5,132 bases of DNA, from positions 1-5,132 of the forward strand of contig JAKAEH010000083.1 of the NCBI GenBank assembly GCA_021825955.1, in the 5' to 3' direction. The notes under the pieces were generated by a model. It searched no databases and was not told the origin of the DNA. It worked only from the letters and a program-made list of their open reading frames with translations. The position numbers and the translations under genes were made by a program. This DNA is from a bacterium (GTDB taxonomy: Bacteria; Patescibacteria; Microgenomatia; Levybacterales; UBA12049). Positions within the stretch are counted from its first letter, which is position 1. Each line of letters starts with the position of its first letter. Below are positions 1 through 4,402 of this stretch, piece after piece.

Positions 1-516
1 ATTTGAAGTTAATACTTTCACTTGGCTTAATATATCTTCGGGGACAGTCGTCCAGACTGGAACTTCTGTAAACTCAAAAGAAGTGTAAACAGGAACAGAA
101 TTACCGACACCGACACCCGGTTCAAAAATAGCAAACTTGCCAGATGGCGGAATGAAAGTCTCACCTTCTCTCTTGCCTATATAAATATTATTTTCATCGG
201 CAAAACGAAATCTATAACTTATTTTATTGATAGCTACTCCACTATTATGATTTTCAAGATAAGCGACAGCATTATAACGTCCAGGAATCACTTCAAAAGT
301 ACGTGCCCATAAAATTGAAATTTGGTCTACCTGAAAACTACAAACACGTTCACAAGAGCCTCCGCAATCTACTCCTGCCTCATCACCGTTTTTTATATTA
401 TCTGTACAAGATGGTAATTTATTTACATAAGGAGAAACTAACAAATATCCCAAGCCAAAGATAAACGCGATCAAAACCGCGATATAGAAAAGCTGTCTTT
501 TAATAGCCCATGTCAT
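1..516 (-). CDS. Membrane-anchored Cys-rich surface/extracytoplasmic protein, C-terminus cut by window edge
   Basis: The frame is open from ATG at 516-514 to base 1 (172 codons) with no stop, so the C-terminus lies outside the window. Residues about 9-31 form one hydrophobic helix after a basic N-terminus (KR at 6-7), which suggests a signal anchor with the rest outside the cytoplasm. Immediately after it comes a four-Cys segment: C37, then D39, N43, D45-E46, D50-C51-G-G-S-C55, and C59. This CxD...NGDE...DCGGxC pattern is a short disulfide or metal-stabilised motif seen in surface proteins, including many from Patescibacteria. The remainder (about 60-172) reads as beta-rich sequence with aromatic strands (YRFRF at 101-105) and an FIPPSGKFAIFEPG stretch, perhaps a beta-sandwich domain; that fold is inference. 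The start is favoured because an extended -10 promoter lies exactly 6 nt upstream. Function is unknown; an envelope or pilus-associated role is only a guess. Confidence 0.8.
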   Translation of the reverse strand, partial: MTWAIKRQLFYIAVLIAFIFGLGYLLVSPYVNKLPSCTDNIKNGDEAGVDCGGSCERVCSFQVDQISILWARTFEVIPGRYNAVAYLENHNSGVAINKISYRFRFADENNIYIGKREGETFIPPSGKFAIFEPGVGVGNSVPVYTSFEFTEVPVWTTVPEDILSQVKVLTSN

Positions 517-522
517 AAGGAT

Positions 523-550
523 ATTGTAGCAAGAAATAACGCTTTTTCAA
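523..550 (-). promoter_or_regulatory. Promoter of the left-edge membrane protein, leaderless geometry
   Basis: Reading the minus strand, TTGAAA (550-545, 5/6 to the -35 consensus) is followed by a 16-nt spacer and TACAAT (528-523, 5/6 to the -10 consensus). TGC directly precedes the -10, giving an extended -10. Only 6 nt (ATCCTT) separate the -10 from the ATG at 516, so the expected transcription start falls on or beside the A of the start codon. There is no Shine-Dalgarno sequence; the bases before ATG are pyrimidine-rich. This predicts a leaderless mRNA. The site lies in the 42-nt gap after the upstream gene's stop codon, so the gene can be expressed independently of it. Confidence 0.6.
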
Positions 551-558
551 AGTAATCT

Positions 559-861
559 TTATACCTTTATTATCTTCTTTGTGACTGAATCAACAAATAA
601 TCTGAAAGCTGGACAATTTTCTTTTTCATAAATAATTTTTACTCCAAGTAGGTGTTTATTTGTACAAGATAAATCTTTTCTAGAAATTGATACCTTCGGT
701 TTAATTATACGATCAAGATACATACGTCTCAAGTTCCCAGGACCATCTTTCTGATAATTACAAAAATGTTCCCCGCATTTTTGACAAGAAATACTCAACA
801 ATCTAGAATATCCTCCCCTAGTTTTTTTATATCTATCGTTCTTAAAGATAGCTTTTATCAT
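559..861 (-). CDS. Small Cys-rich protein, divergent paralogue of the zinc ribbon at 3450-3695
   Basis: A 100-residue basic protein starting at ATG 861-859 and ending in TAA. After a lysine/arginine-rich N-terminus of about 24 residues it shows C26-x-x-C29, then Y36-x-K38-x-G40-x-G42-x-L44, Y48-x-D50-x-I52-I53-K54, and D63-L64-x-C66. Each of these positions is matched in the 81-residue protein encoded at 3450-3695 (about 17 identities over 41 aligned residues), so the two are homologous. The second metal knuckle is degenerate: the paralogue has CPNC where this protein has C66-T-N-K69, although H70 could serve as a fourth ligand. It is followed by N82-C83-P84-A85, matching NRPA in the paralogue. 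It may be co-transcribed with the peptidase gene whose stop lies 31 nt upstream, or use its own -10. No known function; nucleic-acid or protein binding through a zinc ribbon is inference. Confidence 0.75.
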   Translation of the reverse strand: MIKAIFKNDRYKKTRGGYSRLLSISCQKCGEHFCNYQKDGPGNLRRMYLDRIIKPKVSISRKDLSCTNKHLLGVKIIYEKENCPAFRLFVDSVTKKIIKV

Positions 862-870
862 AGCCTTTAT

Positions 871-879
871 ATAATAACA
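871..879 (-). promoter_or_regulatory. Candidate extended -10 element before the small Cys-rich gene
   Basis: On the minus strand the bases read TGT-TATTAT (879-871), an extended -10 form (TGn plus 5/6 of TATAAT), ending 9 nt before ATG 861. Transcription would begin within about 0-4 nt of the start codon. The AAAGG between them sits only 2 nt from ATG, too close for a normal Shine-Dalgarno. No convincing -35 is visible and the region is AT-rich, so this is a weak call. Confidence 0.3.
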
Positions 880-892
880 TAAATAAAGTATT

Positions 893-1543
893 TTATTTTA
901 ATCTAAAAAATTTAGTTTCCGTGCCATTTATTACAATAACTTCACCATCTTTCAGTGTTTGATATGGCATATTTTTTTCTTTATAAAATTCAATTTCTTT
1001 ATCCATACTTGCTGATTCAGGGTGGTCAGATTTATAGTGTACAGCTATGTGGTAATCAAGAATACCTAATCCATCCCAGTTAAAGTCTTTCTCATACCCT
1101 TCTGGGATAATATTGGGGTCGTCCACAATTTCTAACCCTTTTAATGATTCAGAAAGAATAACAATTCCGGCACTAAAACCAGCATAAACTATTTTATCTT
1201 CTAAGAGCATTTCTTTTATTATTTTATCAAATCCGCTTTGTTTATACGCACGTTTGAGTACAAAGGTATTACCTCCATAAACCCAAACTAAACCGAAGCT
1301 AGAAAGATGTTTTTTGAGTTCTTCAGATTTACCAAAATAATTTTTTAGGTCAATTTGTTCTGGATTAAAACCCAAAGATTTTAATACATCCATTTGGTCA
1401 TTAAGACTTTTAGTAATTCTTTCTTTGTCATTGCTCCAATCTACTGCGTTCATAATCACCCCAACTTTTTTGTTGTCAGGACAAAGCTTCACCAATTCCT
1501 CGGTATAGTTCCCAAATTTATATGATGATAAATATAGTCTCAT
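893..1543 (-). CDS. Peptidase E-like serine peptidase (family S51, class I glutamine amidotransferase-like fold)
   Basis: A 216-residue protein, within the usual 200-240 range of S51 peptidases, which act in the cytoplasm; characterised PepE cleaves dipeptides with an N-terminal aspartate. Seen here: an N-terminal beta strand and loop (KVGVIMNAVDWSND, 26-39), the YGGNTF motif (89-94) that forms the S51 oxyanion/substrate region, and the nucleophile elbow G122-F-S124-A-G126, with S124 the expected catalytic serine. H169 or H174 in the HYKSDHPE stretch (169-176) is the likely catalytic histidine. The C-terminus (GEVIVINGTETKFFRLK) matches the final strands of the family. There is no signal peptide. 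ATG 1543 has an extended -10 six bases upstream and no Shine-Dalgarno, suggesting a leaderless message. The gene is divergent from the plus-strand operon. The fold assignment is firm; exact substrate specificity is not, since many S51 relatives are uncharacterised. Confidence 0.88.
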   Translation of the reverse strand: MRLYLSSYKFGNYTEELVKLCPDNKKVGVIMNAVDWSNDKERITKSLNDQMDVLKSLGFNPEQIDLKNYFGKSEELKKHLSSFGLVWVYGGNTFVLKRAYKQSGFDKIIKEMLLEDKIVYAGFSAGIVILSESLKGLEIVDDPNIIPEGYEKDFNWDGLGILDYHIAVHYKSDHPESASMDKEIEFYKEKNMPYQTLKDGEVIVINGTETKFFRLK

Positions 1544-1549
1544 AGATTA

Positions 1550-1558
1550 ATAATAACA
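1550..1558 (-). promoter_or_regulatory. Candidate extended -10 element before the peptidase gene, leaderless spacing
   Basis: On the minus strand TGT-TATTAT (1558-1550) is an extended -10 with 5/6 match to TATAAT. Exactly 6 nt (TAATCT) separate it from ATG 1543, the same geometry as the promoter at 523-550. A poor -35 (TTAATA, 4/6) lies 17 nt upstream at 1578-1573. No Shine-Dalgarno precedes the ATG. AT-richness makes chance matches likely, so confidence is moderate. Confidence 0.4.
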
Positions 1559-1647
1559 TAAAAAATTAAAAGTATTAAAATAATTTGAGCTGTTTATTAT
1601 TTAATTTATAAATAACTTGATTTTTAAACACTTAAAATCCGTTCATA

Positions 1648-1676
1648 TTGACAAGTCTGTTTTAATTTGGTATTTT
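1648..1676 (+). promoter_or_regulatory. Sigma-70-type promoter of the plus-strand operon
   Basis: A perfect -35 box TTGACA (1648-1653) is followed by an ideal 17-nt spacer and TATTTT (1671-1676, 4/6 to the -10 consensus). Transcription would start near 1683, giving a leader of about 40 nt that carries the AAGGAG ribosome site. It is the best -35 match in the window and accounts for expression of all three downstream genes, which have no other evident promoter. Confidence 0.7.
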
Positions 1677-1710
1677 ATGGGTAAATAATAATTCATTAAA
1701 AATTAAATAA

Positions 1711-1716
1711 AAGGAG
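1711..1716 (+). promoter_or_regulatory. Shine-Dalgarno site of the kinase gene
   Basis: AAGGAG lies 7 nt before ATG 1724 and fixes that start. It is a textbook site, in contrast to the minus-strand genes on the left, which have none at normal spacing. Confidence 0.85.
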
Positions 1717-1723
1717 AATTACA

Positions 1724-2302
1724 ATGATAATATCATTAAGTGGTCCTTCGGGAATTGGAAAAGGTTTCATAAAAAAAGAATTATTGAAACTTTATCCTTC
1801 TATGAAGGAAATACTATGGTTTACAACTCGTTCATATCGACCAGAAGAACAAAATAGTAATAGGATAAGTGTTTTACCATCAGAGTTTGATAGACTTGTT
1901 AAGTCTAAAAAATTAACTTTGGTGCAAAACCTTTATGGGCATCGTTATGGATTAAAAAAAGAAGAATTACTTCCAGATGATTCAATTAAAATAACAGAAT
2001 TACATTCAAGTAATTTAAGGAAAGCATTAAAAATTAATCCCTCAATTCTCTGTATTGGTCTTGTAACCCTCGATTTTTCTTTGTTGCGTAAAAGACTTTC
2101 TATTGTTCGTAAGACAGAAAGTCTGGTAGAAATCGAACAAAGAATAAAATCAGCAAAAACAGAAATAAAAACAATTTTAAAACAAAAAAATCTGTTTATA
2201 AAAATTGTTAAAATAACGGAAAATGCAGAAGACCTTGTTCTAAAAGAAATAATTAAAATATTAGACTTACATCTAAAAAATGAAGGAGAAAACCTATGTT
2301 AA
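1724..2302 (+). CDS. Guanylate-kinase-like P-loop nucleotide kinase
   Basis: A 192-residue protein close to the size of guanylate kinases, which phosphorylate GMP (or dGMP) with ATP. Motifs follow the family order: P-loop G7-P-S-G-I-G-K13-G14; T34-T-R36-x-x-R39-P-x-E42, matching the GMP-binding TTRxxRxGE; YGHRYGL (71-77), matching YGxxYG; and R122-K-R-L...R129-K-T-E-S...R140, matching the lid region RL..R.TE...I..R. Departures: the Ser/Thr after the P-loop lysine is Gly, the YHF residues after the TTR motif are not recognisable, and the usual aspartate-containing strand (LDxDxxG) reads IKITELHSS. It may therefore be a diverged kinase with another substrate, or have reduced activity. The very AT-rich coding sequence (about 28% GC by hand count of 1741-2280) biases it towards Lys, Ile and Leu. 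It is the first gene of the operon and overlaps the next by 7 nt. Whether it is the cell's main GMP kinase is uncertain. Confidence 0.82.
   Translation: MIISLSGPSGIGKGFIKKELLKLYPSMKEILWFTTRSYRPEEQNSNRISVLPSEFDRLVKSKKLTLVQNLYGHRYGLKKEELLPDDSIKITELHSSNLRKALKINPSILCIGLVTLDFSLLRKRLSIVRKTESLVEIEQRIKSAKTEIKTILKQKNLFIKIVKITENAEDLVLKEIIKILDLHLKNEGENLC
2283..2288 (+). promoter_or_regulatory. Shine-Dalgarno site of the PreA-like gene, inside the kinase gene
   Basis: AAGGAG sits 7 nt before ATG 2296 and lies within the last codons of the kinase gene, whose TAA is at 2300-2302. With the 7-nt overlap of the two reading frames, this indicates translational coupling and supports ATG 2296 as the start. Confidence 0.85.
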
Positions 2303-3438
2303 ATACACAAGTTGGTACCGTAAAATTACAGACACCCTTATTGTTGGCTTCAGGATATATAACCGAAACACCTGAATTCTTTTTGAAAGCTCAACCTTAT
2401 GGATGTTCGGGAATAATTACTCGTTCACTTAAAGAACATGTTCCACTAGAGCGTGCCAAAATCCCATCTCCACGTTATGCTATTTTTGATCAAGATAGCA
2501 TGCTTAATTGTGAATGGGGTAATGAAAGACCATGGACTGAATGGAGAGATAATGGTGTAGATAAAGTGAAAAATACCAATAGTCCAATAATTATTTCACT
2601 GAGTGGTCGAGATTCAGATAGTTGTTGTAATCTGATAAAGATTTTTGATGAAATAGGTGTTGATGCTTATGAAATCAATATATCTTGTTCTCATTCTGGA
2701 GTATTACATGGAAACCTAAATGTCGATGCATTTTATTTGGAACAACTTATGAAAAAGGTTCGTGCTGTTACCACTACACCAATCTGGATTAAACTATCTT
2801 ATTCAAATTTTTTGGTTACTATGGCAAAACAAGCAGAAGAATTTGGAGCTAACGCTGTAGTTTGTACGAACAGTATTGGTCCAGGGATGTTAATTGATAC
2901 CAAAACAGCTAAACCAAAACTCGGGATCAAGGGTGGCGGAGGTGGCGTAACAGGAAAAGCCATATTCCCTATAGCTTTATGGTGTGTCCATCAACTTTAC
3001 CAGGTATTAAATATTCCTATTGTTGGTTGTGGAGGAGTTTTTACAGCTGATCAAGTAGTTCAAATGCTCATGGCAGGCGCATCAGCAGTTCAACTTTATA
3101 CAGCACCTGCACTTAAAGGCCCTATTGTCTTTAAAAGAATTAAAACTGATTTGCTAAAATTCTTAAAAGATTCAAATCATAGTTCTACTAGAGACCTAAT
3201 CGGATTAACCAAAAACAAAACAAATGAACATACATTTTTATCTCCACTTCCAGTTATTACAAAAGAAAAATGTACAGGTTGTGGAATTTGTATTGACGCT
3301 TGTGCTTTTGGAGCCATAGACATGATTCTCCGTCCAAATAAAAAAGCATTAGCAATTATTACTAATAATTGCATTTCGTGTAATGCTTGTGTTGGAGTAT
3401 GCCCTCCAAAATTCAATGCTATTCAAGCATCATTTTAG
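2296..3438 (+). CDS. PreA-like dihydroorotate/dihydropyrimidine dehydrogenase domain fused to a 2x[4Fe-4S] ferredoxin domain
   Basis: A 380-residue flavin/iron-sulfur oxidoreductase. Residues about 1-290 form the FMN-binding TIM barrel: ASGY (18-21), T42-R43-S44, N128-I-S-C131-S-H133 with C131 at the catalytic cysteine position of class 1 dihydroorotate dehydrogenases and of dihydropyrimidine dehydrogenase (NLSCPH), I165-K166-L for FMN, T191-N192-S, GGGGGVTGKAIFPIAL (213-228), G244-C-G-G-V and AGASAVQLYTA (260-270). Residues 326-369 carry two complete clusters, C326/C329/C332/C336 and C359/C362/C365/C369. This domain order is that of PreA, which with the NADH-oxidising PreT reduces uracil or thymine. 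No PreT or PyrK-type partner is present, so the electron donor or acceptor is unknown. Oddities are Arg43 where relatives have a flavin-contacting Lys, Ser132 in place of Pro after the catalytic Cys, and a five-Gly run. The flavoprotein fold is certain; dihydroorotate, uracil or another substrate cannot be decided. Confidence 0.87.
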   Translation: MLNTQVGTVKLQTPLLLASGYITETPEFFLKAQPYGCSGIITRSLKEHVPLERAKIPSPRYAIFDQDSMLNCEWGNERPWTEWRDNGVDKVKNTNSPIIISLSGRDSDSCCNLIKIFDEIGVDAYEINISCSHSGVLHGNLNVDAFYLEQLMKKVRAVTTTPIWIKLSYSNFLVTMAKQAEEFGANAVVCTNSIGPGMLIDTKTAKPKLGIKGGGGGVTGKAIFPIALWCVHQLYQVLNIPIVGCGGVFTADQVVQMLMAGASAVQLYTAPALKGPIVFKRIKTDLLKFLKDSNHSSTRDLIGLTKNKTNEHTFLSPLPVITKEKCTGCGICIDACAFGAIDMILRPNKKALAIITNNCISCNACVGVCPPKFNAIQASF

Positions 3439-3441
3439 GAG
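3437..3441 (+). promoter_or_regulatory. Shine-Dalgarno site deciding the start of the zinc-ribbon gene
   Basis: AGGAG lies 8 nt before ATG 3450 and overlaps the TAG stop (3436-3438) of the PreA-like gene. The reading frame stays open further upstream, to 3387, but that part overlaps the previous gene and lacks a ribosome site, so ATG 3450 is the start. Confidence 0.8.
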
Positions 3442-3449
3442 ATACATTT

Positions 3450-3695
3450 ATGAAAAAAACATACACAATAGCAGTGCACTGCTCAAAATGCAAATTTCTA
3501 CTTTACGATTATAAGAAAGAGGGAGCTGGAACACTTATTAAGTGTTATGCCGATATGATAATAAAGGATAATACTAAAGGTGATCTGAAATGTCCTAACT
3601 GCGGGCAAGAGTTTGCTCGTCATGCAATAATTCATAATAGACCTGCCCACAAAATTATTGGCGGAAAAGTTTTTGTGAGAGGTCATCATGGATAA
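3450..3695 (+). CDS. Small zinc-ribbon protein, last gene of the plus-strand operon
   Basis: An 81-residue protein with two metal knuckles, C11-S-K-C14 and C48-P-N-C51-G, the classic four-Cys zinc ribbon. Between them lie Y21-x-K-x-x-G25-x-G27-x-L29 and C32-Y-x-D35-x-I-I-K39, and after them NRPAHKIIGGKVFV (63-76), predicted beta strands ending in a His/Gly tail. The protein at 559-861 shares this pattern. I recall short bacterial proteins of this general type without an assigned function and give no family name. It starts 11 nt after the stop of the PreA-like gene with a strong Shine-Dalgarno and ends just before the terminator, so it belongs to the operon. Possible roles are a small partner or regulator of the upstream enzymes or a nucleic-acid-binding protein; none is shown by the sequence. 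No signal peptide or membrane segment is present. Confidence 0.8.
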   Translation: MKKTYTIAVHCSKCKFLLYDYKKEGAGTLIKCYADMIIKDNTKGDLKCPNCGQEFARHAIIHNRPAHKIIGGKVFVRGHHG

Positions 3696-3717
3696 TAACT
3701 ATAGTAATTTATTTCAA

Positions 3718-3755
3718 ACGGGCGCTAGATTAAAACCTAGTCGCTCGTTTTTTTT
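3718..3755 (+). terminator. Rho-independent terminator of the plus-strand operon
   Basis: The left arm ACGGGCGCTAG (3718-3728) pairs with CTAGTCGCTCGT (3737-3748) across an 8-nt loop. This gives 11 pairs, including one G-U (3721/3745), and a single bulged T (3741). The right arm runs into eight Ts (3748-3755). It lies 22 nt after the zinc-ribbon stop. Read from the other strand, the stem is followed by only a short T run, so termination of the convergent CYTH gene here would be weak. Confidence 0.88.
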
Positions 3756-3764
3756 ATTTCCATA

Positions 3765-4379
3765 CTAGAGTCCAAATCTATTTTTAAAATAATTAGAAGT
3801 ATAATTTTTATAATCAAAAATTTCGTTAGATTCTTTATTTAGTTTATCTATATAAGCAAAAAATTGTTTTTTATCAAAAATATTTAACCCGAGTTCTTTA
3901 CAAACATTTTCAATTTCTTTAATTAATTCAGCACTATCCTCTTTTTTATTTGCCATTTTCTCTGCTTCGTAATAATAGCTGTGCCCTGGAACTTCTACTA
4001 GGGCAAATTCAATATCTTTATATTCATAAACTTTGCTTTTTCTGACACACAACATTCCCTTACCAAACCCGAGTTCGCCAAAAATTTCAACTAAGGTATC
4101 AAATTCACCCGACTTAGTAAAAGCAGAAAGTTCTTTTCTTTGTTCAGTTCCTCCCCATTCACCAACTTTAACAATAATTTCAGGAATACCATTAGTTACT
4201 CTCAATCGTATATCCTTTTTTCTATTTTCAACTCCACCTTCCAGAAAAGTAGAGTAATCAATAAGCACTCTATTTTTCTCCGAAGTTTTTTTTCCTTCAT
4301 TTTCAAAAAATTTAACTAAATTATCAAATTCTTCTTTTAATAAAGGCCCGCGTATTTCAATTTCTATATTTTTTTCCAT
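3765..4379 (-). CDS. CYTH-domain protein (class IV adenylate cyclase / triphosphatase fold)
   Basis: A 204-residue protein from ATG 4379. The CYTH fold is a beta-barrel tunnel that binds triphosphates; members are class IV adenylate cyclases, thiamine triphosphatases and inorganic triphosphatases. Seen here (ATG numbering): an N-terminal E6-I-E8-I-R10, matching the ExExK signature with Arg for Lys; D41-Y; R58-L-R60; V70-K71; R81-K-E83; R113-K-S-K116; E129; and E138-A-E140 in a YYYEAEK segment. These alternate acidic and basic residues on strands as expected for metal- and phosphate-binding tunnel residues. The C-terminal helix region has LGLNIFDKKQFFAYIDKL (about 164-181), a usual CYTH ending. 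An in-frame TTG at 4388 could extend it by three residues, but the ATG precedes the conserved motif and is preferred; neither has a Shine-Dalgarno. It begins 23 nt after the histidine kinase stop on the same strand, so they are probably co-transcribed. Which triphosphate it uses is undetermined. Confidence 0.82.
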   Translation of the reverse strand: MEKNIEIEIRGPLLKEEFDNLVKFFENEGKKTSEKNRVLIDYSTFLEGGVENRKKDIRLRVTNGIPEIIVKVGEWGGTEQRKELSAFTKSGEFDTLVEIFGELGFGKGMLCVRKSKVYEYKDIEFALVEVPGHSYYYEAEKMANKKEDSAELIKEIENVCKELGLNIFDKKQFFAYIDKLNKESNEIFDYKNYTSNYFKNRFGL

Positions 4380-4402
4380 ATTAAACAAAGTTCATATTAT
4401 TT

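Larger units (their letters stand above)
1544..1723. other. AT-rich divergent intergenic control region
   Basis: This 180-nt gap separates the divergent peptidase gene and plus-strand operon. It holds the peptidase -10 candidate (1550-1558), the operon promoter (1648-1676) and the Shine-Dalgarno of the first operon gene. The middle part (about 1580-1645) is very AT-rich with short AT palindromes such as AATTTATAAAT near 1601-1611. I see no convincing operator, RNA gene or coding frame in it. Confidence 0.6.

Noticed and set aside
3177..3416. A 79-codon minus-strand open frame opposite the ferredoxin domain
   Set aside because: Antisense to the two four-Cys clusters, which clearly encode protein on the plus strand; no independent support.
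3387..3449. Possible 21-residue N-terminal extension of the zinc-ribbon protein
   Set aside because: It lies inside the end of the PreA-like gene, has no ribosome site, and adds no sequence like the paralogue; ATG 3450 has AGGAG at 8 nt.
3470..3483. Perfect 14-nt palindrome AGCAGTGCACTGCT inside the zinc-ribbon gene
   Set aside because: About 0.3 such palindromes are expected by chance in 5 kb, it encodes the residues around the first CxxC, and it has no loop or repeat partner.
3498..3689. A 63-codon minus-strand open frame opposite the zinc-ribbon gene
   Set aside because: The plus strand here has a Shine-Dalgarno, paired CxxC motifs and a homologue in the window; the minus frame has none of these.
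4033..4257. A 74-codon open frame on the plus strand opposite the CYTH gene
   Set aside because: Low-complexity Pro/Ser-rich translation lying antisense to conserved CYTH strands; no start signal.
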